Assembly: GCA_900769465.1 (NCBI GenBank)
Contig: CAAGGT010000306.1
Span: 62,001-126,000, forward strand
Length of the DNA: 64,000 bases
Direction of reading: 5' to 3'
From: Bacteroidaceae bacterium
Lineage (GTDB): Bacteria > Bacteroidota > Bacteroidia > Bacteroidales > Bacteroidaceae
Positions within the stretch are counted from its first letter, which is position 1. The number at the start of each line of letters is the position of its first letter. Shown one piece after another: positions 43,807 through 51,765 of the stretch. The notes under the pieces were generated by a model. It was not told where the DNA came from. It saw only the letters and a program-made list of their open reading frames with translations, and ran no database searches. The translations under genes were made by a program, and so were the position numbers.

Positions 43807-45687
43807 TTACTTTTTCAAATAAGTCTCGTAGTGATATATGAACGCCTCGTTTACAAGACGGTTACCACCCGGCGTAGGATAATTTCCGCTGAAATACCAG
43901 TCACCAAGATGATTTGGACAAGCCGAGTGCAAACCTTCAAGGCTCTGGAATACGAGTTTCAGTTCTGCATTGAGGTCAACAGGCTTCAACAGGTCGGCAA
44001 TCTTGCGCGAAATCTCATCGGCTGTAAAGGGATGATATATTGCGCGTGTGCAGTTAACCTGCTCGGCATCGGGTTTCTTCAACTCCTCGATACAAGCACG
44101 GTATGTCTCCTCAATGAGCGACTGCTTGCCGTTCTCGTAAAGAAGTTCAAGAGCAGCCTTGAATGCAACGAAATGGTCGAACTTCTCCATGTCGATACCA
44201 TAGTAATCCGGGTAACGGATTTGTGGACTTGAAGAGACAACAACAATCTTCTTTGGCTCCAGACGGTCGAGAATGTTCAGGATATTCTGCTTCAATGTTG
44301 TTCCGCGCACAATACTGTCATCAATCACAACAAGGTTGTCAACCTTTGGCTTTATTGTATCGTATGTGATATCATATACATAAGAAGCAAGGTCGTTGCG
44401 TTTGTCGGTTGTTGAGATGAATGTACGCATCTTTATATCCTTGTTTGCAACCTTCTCCTGACGCACCTTTTTTGTAACAATGGCGTTGAGTTCATCTTGG
44501 CTGAACTGCTTACCGGAGTTTATCTCCTTCACCTTCCACTCGTCAAGATACTCCTGCATACCCTCAACCATTCCATAGAATGCCATTTCGGCAGTATTGG
44601 GGATGAACGAGAAGACGGTGTTGTCCAAATCGTAGTCAATAGCCTTGAGAATCTGCTCCTTGAGGTTTGAACCCAAAAGTTTTCTCTCCTTATATATATC
44701 GCCATCGTTGCCGCGGCTGAAATAGATTCTCTCGAACGAACATGGAAGGAATGCCTTTTGTGGTGTTATCTGCTCAACGCGCAACTCGCCGCGCTTGTTA
44801 ACGATGAGCGCTTCGCCCGGTTTCATTTCGATAACCTCCTCGGCCTTCAGGTTCATTGCGGTCTGCAATGCAGCACGCTCACTGGCAACCAGGAAAATCT
44901 CGTCATTGGCATACCAATAGGCAGTGCGCACGCCCCAAGGGTCACGCATTGCAAACATCTCACCGCTACCGGTAACGCCACAGAATACATAACCGCCATC
45001 AAGCATCTCGGTTGAGGTACGTAGCACATTGGCCATGTCTACACGCTCCTCAATAGTGTTTGTAATGTCCATGCCCACGCGGCCCTCGTACTCACAATCC
45101 CTGAAGATACGCTCAACCTCGCGGTCGAGACGGTGGCCCATAAGCTCGAGCATGATATAAGTGTCGGCGTGTACACGTGGATGCTGACCGTGTGAAACCA
45201 ATTCACGGAACACATCATCAACATTTGTTATATGGAAGTTACCGCAAAGGGCAAGGTTCTTTGCACGCCAGTTATTGCGACGAAGGAAGGGATGCACATA
45301 CTGCATACCGGTCTTTCCTGTAGCCGAATAGCGCAAGTGTCCCATATAGAGTTCACCGGCGAAACCGAAATGACGATATGCATAATCGGCATCGTTCTTC
45401 TTATCCTTTGGATGAGAAAGAATATCCTTGTTGGCGCAGTCGAACACCTCTGAAATTGCACCCGTTCCCTCTGCCCTTTCACGGAACATATAATCCTCGC
45501 CCGGAGAAGCCTTGAGTTTTACACAAGCTATACCGGCACCCTGCTGACCACGATTATACTGTTTGTTCATCAACAGGAACAATTTATTCATACCATATGC
45601 CCAAGTTCCGTACTTTTCCTGATAGTAGTTCAAGGGTTTACGCAAGCGAATCATCGCAACGCCACATTCGTGCAATAGTGGTTCCAT
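43807..45687 (-). CDS. Enlarged amidophosphoribosyltransferase-type glutamine amidotransferase
   Basis: 626 residues from the ATG at 45685-45687 (MEPLLHECGVAMIRL). The nucleophile is probably Cys8 after a 7-residue propeptide, as in PurF proteins with short propeptides. The class II glutaminase domain continues with YMGHLRYSATGKTGM and LCGNFHITN; the PRTase part has NLVVIDDSIVRGTTLKQNIL, the PRPP loop. PurF is usually about 470-510 residues; this paralogue has extra sequence in the middle and the tail (LKPVDLNAELKLVFQSLEGLHSACPN). In Bacteroidetes this long form lies next to carbamoyl-phosphate synthase genes. Likely product: 5-phosphoribosylamine or a related aminated PRPP. The longer frame to 45738 crosses the leader terminator and is rejected. 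Confidence 0.9.
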   Translation of the reverse strand: MEPLLHECGVAMIRLRKPLNYYQEKYGTWAYGMNKLFLLMNKQYNRGQQGAGIACVKLKASPGEDYMFRERAEGTGAISEVFDCANKDILSHPKDKKNDADYAYRHFGFAGELYMGHLRYSATGKTGMQYVHPFLRRNNWRAKNLALCGNFHITNVDDVFRELVSHGQHPRVHADTYIMLELMGHRLDREVERIFRDCEYEGRVGMDITNTIEERVDMANVLRTSTEMLDGGYVFCGVTGSGEMFAMRDPWGVRTAYWYANDEIFLVASERAALQTAMNLKAEEVIEMKPGEALIVNKRGELRVEQITPQKAFLPCSFERIYFSRGNDGDIYKERKLLGSNLKEQILKAIDYDLDNTVFSFIPNTAEMAFYGMVEGMQEYLDEWKVKEINSGKQFSQDELNAIVTKKVRQEKVANKDIKMRTFISTTDKRNDLASYVYDITYDTIKPKVDNLVVIDDSIVRGTTLKQNILNILDRLEPKKIVVVSSSPQIRYPDYYGIDMEKFDHFVAFKAALELLYENGKQSLIEETYRACIEELKKPDAEQVNCTRAIYHPFTADEISRKIADLLKPVDLNAELKLVFQSLEGLHSACPNHLGDWYFSGNYPTPGGNRLVNEAFIYHYETYLKK

Positions 45688-45721
45688 AGTCTCTTTAATA
45701 AAATAATTTCCGCTAATATAC

Positions 45722-45748
45722 AAAAAAAGTCGTTTCAAACGAAACGAC
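45722..45748 (-). terminator. Leader terminator (putative attenuator) upstream of the amidophosphoribosyltransferase
   Basis: On the minus strand, GTCGTTTC pairs with GAAACGAC around GTTT and is followed by T7. It is a textbook intrinsic terminator located 35 nt before the start codon, inside the transcribed leader. Confidence 0.8.
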
Positions 45749-45759
45749 CATAATAAAAA

Positions 45760-45864
45760 CTACACAAAATTAATATCAATACCATAACAAACAGGGGCAA
45801 GAACGGTAACGGGACTCTTTTTACATCCCGCAAAAACAATATTCTTGATTATACCGCGTTTCAT
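45760..45864 (-). CDS. Putative 34-residue leader peptide of the attenuator
   Basis: 34 codons plus TAG; begins MKRGIIKNIVF and continues AGCKKSPVTVLAPVCYG, ending in IDINFV. AGAAGG lies 2-8 nt upstream of the ATG, and the -7 element TATCTTCG (45884-45891) lies just before that, so the transcript would have a very short 5' end before this ORF. The stop codon is 11 nt before the terminator stem, with a U-rich tract between. The composition shows no run of one amino acid codon, so it looks like a translation-coupling peptide rather than a codon-starvation sensor. No homologue is recognised. Confidence 0.5.
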   Translation of the reverse strand: MKRGIIKNIVFAGCKKSPVTVLAPVCYGIDINFV

Positions 45865-45883
45865 AGCCTTCTGTTTTACTGCG

Positions 45884-45891
45884 CGAAGATA
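45884..45891 (-). promoter_or_regulatory. -7 promoter element of the amidophosphoribosyltransferase-carB operon
   Basis: TATCTTCG on the minus strand, one base off the consensus; only a weak TTC at the -33 position. Predicted leader of about 190 nt. Confidence 0.5.
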
Positions 45892-45946
45892 GTAAAAAAT
45901 AATCACACGAAGAACCATTTTATATTATAAAAATAAAAAAAATATT

Positions 45947-45981
45947 GAAGCGGAATGCCAAGCACCTGTCCATTCCGCTTC
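45947..45981 (-). terminator. Terminator after upp
   Basis: 11-bp arms GAAGCGGAATG / CATTCCGCTTC; the minus-strand transcript runs into AATATTTTTTTTATTT. It also insulates the following operon promoter. Confidence 0.85.
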
Positions 45982-46041
45982 AAAGACATTCTATTCAGCA
46001 ACAGGATGGCTGTTCGCCAACCCCATTTGCATTTCCCGTTG

Positions 46042-46665
46042 TTACTTTGTACCGAAAATCCTGTCACCGGCATCGCCCAAACCAGGGAGAATGTAGTTTT
46101 TCTCATTCAGACCATCATCAACCGAAGCAACATATATATCTACATCGGGATGCGCCTCTTCAACAGCCCTCACGCCCTGTGGAGATGCCACCAGACACAT
46201 AAGTCGGATATGATTGAAACCATCAGACTTCAGACGCTCTATGGCATCACAAGCACTGCCACCGGTTGCAAGCATAGGGTCGGTCAATATTACCGCACGT
46301 TCCTTGTTTGCCGGCATCTTGTAGTAATAGAATACAGGTTTGCAAGTAACCTCATCACGATAGAGACCGATGTGACCTATTCGGGCTGATGGAATCAGCT
46401 TCATCAAACCGTCAACCATCCCAAGACCGGCCCTGAGGATTGGTACAATGACCACTTTCTTTCCGGCAATCTTTGGTGCTTCCATTTTCATGAGCGGGGT
46501 TTCAATTTCCTCATAAGTCAAAGGCATATCACGAGTCACTTCATACCCCATCAGCATTGAAATCTCCTGAAGCAGTTCCCTGAACTTCATTGTAGAAGTC
46601 TCCTTGTCACGCATGATACTCAACTTGTGCAGCACCAGCGGATGATCTATTATGTGTAAAGCCAT
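46042..46665 (-). CDS. upp: Uracil phosphoribosyltransferase
   Basis: 207 residues, standard Upp. HHxHPLVLHKLSIMRD-type start (IIDHPLVLHKLSIMRDKET), VPILRAGLGMVDGLMKLIPSARIGHIG, and the PRPP loop VILTDPMLATGGSACDAIERL; the C-terminal GLGDAGDRIFG is the uracil-binding flap. It salvages uracil to UMP with PRPP. The permease gene uraA is divergent across a 138-bp gap, an obvious functional pair. TACATTTG lies on the minus strand at 46716-46723. Confidence 0.97.
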   Translation of the reverse strand: MALHIIDHPLVLHKLSIMRDKETSTMKFRELLQEISMLMGYEVTRDMPLTYEEIETPLMKMEAPKIAGKKVVIVPILRAGLGMVDGLMKLIPSARIGHIGLYRDEVTCKPVFYYYKMPANKERAVILTDPMLATGGSACDAIERLKSDGFNHIRLMCLVASPQGVRAVEEAHPDVDIYVASVDDGLNEKNYILPGLGDAGDRIFGTK

Positions 46666-46803
46666 AGTAGTTAATTATATGATTATTCGATTGTAAGTTT
46701 TTATCACCTCAAGCGCAAATGTAACATATATTTTTGTAAGTTCTTATTTTTTTTATTTCATTTTTATATTTTTGCGATATTCAATTATCATCACAGACAC
46801 ACT

Positions 46804-48018
46804 ATGAAAAGAGAGAACAATCCAAGCGAAACCACCCCTGCATTGAGCCCGCTCAAGAAAACCATTGTGGGAGCGCAGTTCCTGTTCGTTGCATTCGGAG
46901 CAACGGTACTGGTCCCCTTGCTTGTGGGACTTGACCCATCGGTGGCCCTTTTCACCGCCGGCATTGGCACATTTTTATTCCACGCAATAACAAAAGGGAA
47001 AGTACCAATATTCCTGGGAAGCAGTTTTGCATTCATTGCACCAATCATAAAGGCAACCGAGCTGTATGGTTTGCCGGGAACATTATGCGGACTTGTTGCC
47101 GTAGGTGCCGTATATGGCCTGATGAGCGCGTTGGTGCGCCTGCGCGGAGTAGAATTCATAACCAATCTGTTCCCGCCAATCGTCGTAGGACCGGTAATAA
47201 TGCTCATCGGTCTCTCTTTGGCCGGCACAGGAGTAGAGATGGCAAAAGCCAACTGGCCTCTTGCCATCACCGCATTGATAACAACTGTTGCAGTGTCGCT
47301 GTTCGCAAAAGGAGTATTAAAGCTCATCCCTATTTTTGCAGGCATACTTGTAGGTTACATAGCAGCCACAATATTCGGCCTTGTAGACTTCACCCCTGTT
47401 GCCGAGGCGGCATGGTTTGCATTTCCACAGTTCGTAAGGCCCGAGTTCTGCTGGGAAGCGATCATCTTTATGATTCCTGTTGCCATAGCCCCGGTGATTG
47501 AACACATTGGCGACGTGTATGCCATAAACGAGGTGACAGGTAAGGACTTTGCAAAAGACCCCGGATTACACCGCACAATGCTTGGCGACGGCCTGGCATG
47601 CGCGGTAGCATCATTCATCGGAGGGCCTCCCGTAACAACATACTCCGAGGTTACAGGTGCCATTTCGCTGACAAAGATTTCCGACCCAAGCGTACTGCGC
47701 ATTGCAGCACTCTTTGGAATTCTGTTTTCTGTAATTGGCAAAATGAGCGCATTGCTAAAGACCATCCCCGGAGCAGTCCTGGGCGGCATTATGCTGTTGC
47801 TGTTCGGCACAATAGCATCTGTCGGCATCAACACTCTTATAAAGAACAAGATTGACATGGGCGACACACGCAACCTTGTTATTGCATCGCTCATCCTCAT
47901 TCTTGGCATTGGTGGTGCCGAGATGAGTATCGGCAGCATAACGATAGGCGGCATTGGATTGGCCGCACTGGTTGGCGTAGTACTCAACCTTGTCCTGCCC
48001 CGCAGCACGTCAAAATAA
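46804..48018 (+). CDS. uraA: NCS2-family uracil permease
   Basis: 404 residues, about 12-14 membrane helices. Opens VGAQFLFVAFGATVLVPLLVGLDPSVALFTAGIGTFLFH, with the NCS2 half-helices containing GSSFAFIAPI; the substrate-site segment VIEHIGDVYAINEVTGKDFAKDPGLHRTMLGDGLA and GGPPVTTYSEVTGAISLTK are family signatures. I call uracil rather than xanthine because the HIGDV-type TM8 Glu/His pattern and the divergent upp fit UraA. It imports uracil by proton symport. TATTTTTG lies upstream at 46767-46774. Confidence 0.94.
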   Translation: MKRENNPSETTPALSPLKKTIVGAQFLFVAFGATVLVPLLVGLDPSVALFTAGIGTFLFHAITKGKVPIFLGSSFAFIAPIIKATELYGLPGTLCGLVAVGAVYGLMSALVRLRGVEFITNLFPPIVVGPVIMLIGLSLAGTGVEMAKANWPLAITALITTVAVSLFAKGVLKLIPIFAGILVGYIAATIFGLVDFTPVAEAAWFAFPQFVRPEFCWEAIIFMIPVAIAPVIEHIGDVYAINEVTGKDFAKDPGLHRTMLGDGLACAVASFIGGPPVTTYSEVTGAISLTKISDPSVLRIAALFGILFSVIGKMSALLKTIPGAVLGGIMLLLFGTIASVGINTLIKNKIDMGDTRNLVIASLILILGIGGAEMSIGSITIGGIGLAALVGVVLNLVLPRSTSK

Positions 48019-48036
48019 CAGACACTTTTAAAAACA

Positions 48037-48070
48037 GAGCCGGGGTCGACAGCATTGTCGACCCCGGCTC
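48037..48070. terminator. Terminator between uraA and the M20 peptidase gene
   Basis: 14-bp arms GAGCCGGGGTCGAC / GTCGACCCCGGCTC with a 6-nt loop. The U-tract is better on the minus strand (TGTTTTTA). Confidence 0.85.
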
Positions 48071-48091
48071 ACATATAATCAGTTTCAAGTA

Positions 48092-49450
48092 TTATTTCGT
48101 GTAGTTCTTGTGGAACTCCACCACCGCCTCTATACCCTTGCGGAAAACATCAAGGCTGAAATTCTCATTTGGCGAGTGAATTGCATCGCTCTCCAATCCA
48201 AAGCCCATCAGAATGGTCTTTACACCCAAAATTTTCTCAAAGTCGCTGATGATGGGAATGCTTCCGCCACGACGCACAGCAAGAGGTTTCTTGCCGAAAG
48301 CCTTTTCAAAGCCAAGCTCGGCAGCCTTGTATGCAGGGAGTGTTATGGGGCAAAGATATCCCTGACCACCATGCATAGGAGTCACTTTCACTCTTACACA
48401 GTCGGGGGCAATGGAGGTGAAATAGTCGACAAACTGCTGCGATATCTTACCGTGGTCCTGATTTGCTACAAGACGACATGACAGTTTTGCATACGCCTTT
48501 GATGGAAGCACAGTCTTGCTACCCTCGCCTGTATATCCTCCCCAGATACCGCAGACATCGAACGACGGACGGCAACTGTTGCGTTCAAGAGTGGAATATC
48601 CCTTTTCGCCACGCAGGTCATCAACATCAATGGCTGCCTTGTATTTTTCTTCATCGAAAGGAATTGAAGCTATCATATCACGCTCGGCCTTCGACATCTC
48701 CTCCACATCATCATAGAAGCCGGGGATTGTTATACGGCCGTCAGCATCGGTCATCTTTGCAATCATCTCGCAAAGGACATTGATCGGGTTGGCTACAGCA
48801 CCACCGAAATGACCTGAATGCAGGTCGCGGTTAGGGCCTGTCACCTCAACCTCCCAGTAGGCCAGGCCACGCAGACCTGTTGTCAACGAAGGAAGGTCGG
48901 CACCAAGCATACTCGTATCACTCACAAGGATTGTATCGGCCTTGAGCAACTCCTTATTCTCCTTGAGGAATGCATTGAGACTTGGAGAACCAATCTCCTC
49001 CTCACCCTCAAAAATAAATTTTACATTGTGCTTGAGCAAGCCATTCTTGACTACATACTCAAACGCCTTTGCCTGTATCATAGCCTGTCCCTTGTCATCG
49101 TCGGCACCACGTGCCCAAATGCGCCCCTCCTTTACAACCAACTCAAAAGGATTGGTGTTCCACAAATCCAAAGGCTCCACAGGCATAACGTCGTAATGAG
49201 AATAGACAAGCACTGTAGGTGCCGAAGGATCCACAATCTTCTCGGCATAGACAAGCGGATTGCCGTTTGAAGGCATAACGACAGCCTTGTCGACACCGGC
49301 CTCCAGCAACAATTGCTTCCACCTTTCGGCACAAGCCGCTATATCACCCTTATGTTCTGCCTTTGCACTGATGCTTGGAATTGCGATGAGCGAAGCAAGC
49401 TCGTCAAGGAAACGCTGTTCGTTTTCCTGTATATACTTTTTTATTTCCAT
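48092..49450 (-). CDS. M20 family dipeptidase
   Basis: 452 residues, M20/PepV-CNDP-like. The zinc ligands show as VLVYSHYDVMP (His), WARGADDDKGQ (bridging Asp), and IFEGEEEIGSPSL (catalytic and ligand Glu). The lid domain follows (RDLHSGHFGGAVANPINVLCEMI), and HSPNENFSLDVF supplies the last His. These enzymes cleave dipeptides or N-acyl amino acids in the cytoplasm, and no signal peptide is present. It has its own promoter at 49480-49510. Confidence 0.95.
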   Translation of the reverse strand: MEIKKYIQENEQRFLDELASLIAIPSISAKAEHKGDIAACAERWKQLLLEAGVDKAVVMPSNGNPLVYAEKIVDPSAPTVLVYSHYDVMPVEPLDLWNTNPFELVVKEGRIWARGADDDKGQAMIQAKAFEYVVKNGLLKHNVKFIFEGEEEIGSPSLNAFLKENKELLKADTILVSDTSMLGADLPSLTTGLRGLAYWEVEVTGPNRDLHSGHFGGAVANPINVLCEMIAKMTDADGRITIPGFYDDVEEMSKAERDMIASIPFDEEKYKAAIDVDDLRGEKGYSTLERNSCRPSFDVCGIWGGYTGEGSKTVLPSKAYAKLSCRLVANQDHGKISQQFVDYFTSIAPDCVRVKVTPMHGGQGYLCPITLPAYKAAELGFEKAFGKKPLAVRRGGSIPIISDFEKILGVKTILMGFGLESDAIHSPNENFSLDVFRKGIEAVVEFHKNYTK

Positions 49451-49479
49451 AATTCAACATTATTTTATTTGACCAACTG

Positions 49480-49510
49480 CGAATATACGAAAAGTGGCCG
49501 AAGTCTACAA
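49480..49510 (-). promoter_or_regulatory. Promoter of the M20 peptidase gene
   Basis: TTG (complement of 49508-49510), a 20-nt spacer, TATATTCG (complement of 49480-49487). It is divergent from the tRNA promoter. Confidence 0.6.
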
Positions 49511-49541
49511 TACTCCACACTACATTTTAGGCAAAAAATAT

Positions 49542-49571
49542 TTTGTTCGTCACAATTTATGTATATCTTTG
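49542..49571 (+). promoter_or_regulatory. Promoter of tRNA-Thr
   Basis: TTTG at 49542-49545, an 18-nt spacer, TATCTTTG at 49564-49571, an exact -7 match 45 nt before the tRNA. Confidence 0.75.
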
Positions 49572-49615
49572 CGCTTGCAAATCGTGAAAGGAATGCCGAC
49601 ACGACAAAAAAGGTT

Positions 49616-49688
<73 letters not shown>

Positions 49689-49696
49689 CACAGAGT

Positions 49697-49729
49697 GAGT
49701 GTGCAAGAAAAATCGGGCACACTCTTTTT
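49697..49729 (+). terminator. Intrinsic terminator after tRNA-Thr
   Basis: 8-bp arms GAGTGTGC / GCACACTC and a T5 run; it separates the tRNA from trmN6, whose ATG is 23 nt further. Confidence 0.8.
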
Positions 49730-49751
49730 ATTATAAGCACTCGGGGAGATT

Positions 49752-50459
49752 ATGTCGAACAGCTACTTCAAATTCAAGAATTTCACCATTGAGCAGAATG
49801 ACTGCGCAATGAAGGTGGGCACAGACGGCTGTCTGCTTGGCGGGTGGTTCAACTGTGAAAAAAGCAAAAGGATACTCGATATCGGCTGCGGGACAGGAGT
49901 TATTGCCATAATGGCCGCACAACGTAGCGACGCCTGCATAACCGGCATCGAGATTGACAGCAAAGCTGCCCGGCAGGCAAGGGCAAACGCCGACAATTCG
50001 CCTTGGGGAGAGAGAATAGAGATAACGAACACCGATTTCCTGGAGTACACCACGCATGAATGTTTCGACACCATAGTGAGCAACCCGCCCTACTTTGTAA
50101 ACAGCCTGAAATGCGAGGATACATCACGCACATTGGCAAGACACAGCGGTTCGCTCGACTGCAGGAGTTTCTTTGGCAAGTGCTCCGGAATTCTGAGCAA
50201 GGACGGGCGCATCTCGATAGTGATTCCTTGTGACATTATGCAGGAGTGGATTGGAGCCGCAGCTGAATGCAACCTCTACCCCACGCGGACAACATCAATA
50301 AAGACAACGCCCAAGAAAGCACCCAAAAGAGTGATGATTGAATTCGGCTTTACACGCCCCGACGAAATAGAAGAAGAGGTGCTGATTCTGGAAACCACCC
50401 CGGGAGAATACAGCGAAGATGCAAGAAGGATATTAGGAGAATTCTATCTCAAGCTATGA
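49752..50459 (+). CDS. trmN6: tRNA1(Val) (adenine37-N6)-methyltransferase
   Basis: 235 residues, YfiC/TrmN6 size. SAM-binding ILDIGCGTGVIAIMAAQ, acidic loop ITGIEIDSKAARQA, and the N6-adenine motif NPPYF (VSNPPYFVNSLKC). The N-terminal FKFKNFTIEQNDCAMKVGTDGCLLG matches the family. It methylates A37 of tRNA-Val in E. coli. It follows a tRNA gene but is separated by a terminator, so read-through or a weak promoter must supply its transcript. Confidence 0.93.
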   Translation: MSNSYFKFKNFTIEQNDCAMKVGTDGCLLGGWFNCEKSKRILDIGCGTGVIAIMAAQRSDACITGIEIDSKAARQARANADNSPWGERIEITNTDFLEYTTHECFDTIVSNPPYFVNSLKCEDTSRTLARHSGSLDCRSFFGKCSGILSKDGRISIVIPCDIMQEWIGAAAECNLYPTRTTSIKTTPKKAPKRVMIEFGFTRPDEIEEEVLILETTPGEYSEDARRILGEFYLKL

Positions 50460-50507
50460 CCGGTATTACCCGGCAGAGTACATCTGTAAACTTTTTTCTA
50501 AACAAAT

Positions 50508-51503
50508 TTATTTCCCCGGAATGGTCATTCTGCGCATTTCGGACAATGAACCGCTGAATATCTCATAGAACTGACGATAAAGGGGTACAGGAACACAAGT
50601 GCCGTCCCAACCGGGAGAAGCCAGCACTTTTATTCCACCAGGGACCATCTCGACACAGAGTTCTCTGTCCATGACACAAGGTTCGCCATCAAAATGCACA
50701 GGCCCCGGCGTCTCACGTACTATGCGCATACGGGGAGCTGTAAAAGCGGTTATACGGCTACTCTCGTCGAGCATATGTGTAAAGAGTTGGGTTGCAATCA
50801 AAGGAGCCTCAAGAGGATTGAACGGAGCAAGGACCGAAACGGTAAGCAGCCCGTCGCGCATTGAAGCCGAGGGAGTTATATAGGCATTATTGCCATACTG
50901 CGAAGCATTGCCGCACGCTATTACAAAAGCCTTGAAACTTTTCTTAAACGAATCGGTCTCCACAAGATAGGTCTCGGGTTTGTACTGCGCCCAATTGAGA
51001 AGTGAAGTTTTTATATAGTTGAGGATTCCCCTGCCTTTTCCTTTAGCAAAGTCACTGCTCACAAGTGCATCGAACCCCACACCACAGGAGCAGAAGAACG
51101 GATGTCCGTTAATTTTACCATAGTCAACATCCATAGGCTCGGCAACATTGATGAATTCCACCGATTTTTCCACCTCAACAGGTATTCCAAGATGGCGGGC
51201 AAAACCATTGCCCGAGCCACAAGGTATGACGCCCAGCGCGGTACCGGTGTGGACAAGCGCACGGCCGACCTCGTTCACTGTTCCGTCACCACCCACAGCA
51301 ATCACTGCATACACGCCACGTTCTGCCGCCTCACGGGCAAGTTCATAGGCATGACCGGCATATCGGGTGTAGCACACGTCAACATCGAACCTCTCATGGT
51401 CAACATACCGCTCAACCATTTGAGGCACCCTTTTCTTTTGACTAATCCCCGATTTGGGATTTATCAGGAACAGGAGAGTCCGTTTTTCATTTACTGAATC
51501 CAT
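50508..51503 (-). CDS. Diacylglycerol kinase-family lipid kinase
   Basis: 331 residues. FLINPKSGISQKK, then IAVGGDGTVNEVGRALVHT (the GGDGT nucleotide motif), LGVIPCGSGNGFARHLGIP, and the C-terminal VHFDGEPCVMDRELCVEMVPGG sandwich. This is the DgkB/YegS-like family, which phosphorylates diacylglycerol or related lipids at the inner membrane. The lipid substrate cannot be read from sequence. Convergent with trmN6, with only 48 bp between and no strong hairpin seen. Confidence 0.93.
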   Translation of the reverse strand: MDSVNEKRTLLFLINPKSGISQKKRVPQMVERYVDHERFDVDVCYTRYAGHAYELAREAAERGVYAVIAVGGDGTVNEVGRALVHTGTALGVIPCGSGNGFARHLGIPVEVEKSVEFINVAEPMDVDYGKINGHPFFCSCGVGFDALVSSDFAKGKGRGILNYIKTSLLNWAQYKPETYLVETDSFKKSFKAFVIACGNASQYGNNAYITPSASMRDGLLTVSVLAPFNPLEAPLIATQLFTHMLDESSRITAFTAPRMRIVRETPGPVHFDGEPCVMDRELCVEMVPGGIKVLASPGWDGTCVPVPLYRQFYEIFSGSLSEMRRMTIPGK

Positions 51504-51669
51504 ACCTAATCCGTCAACCTTGCTTTAATGCTGCAAAAATACACCAATCCCGTCAAATCAAGAAGTATTTTCGAGTCCATTTTCACAATCGCCGCCACAG
51601 CAAGGCTCTCCAATGCGGAATGAGTAAGAATTCTACTCTATTATTTAAATAATAATTATAATATAAAAG

Positions 51670-51701
51670 TTTCAATAGTTCGGCAAATTGTAGTATCTTC
51701 G
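51670..51701 (+). promoter_or_regulatory. Promoter of the lon cluster
   Basis: TTTC at about 51670-51673, about 20 nt, TATCTTCG at 51694-51701. It lies 65 nt upstream of lon. No HSP-type inverted repeat (CIRCE) is seen. Confidence 0.45.
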
Positions 51702-51765
51702 CGCGACATATCTTCAAAGGAGTGAAGATTGCCACATGATTTAACAGAAAACAATTATTCAGATA

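Noticed and set aside
45688..45738. Upstream start for the amidophosphoribosyltransferase (17 extra codons)
   Set aside because: The extension is encoded by the T-run region of the leader terminator, and the Cys nucleophile would lie too far from the N-terminus.
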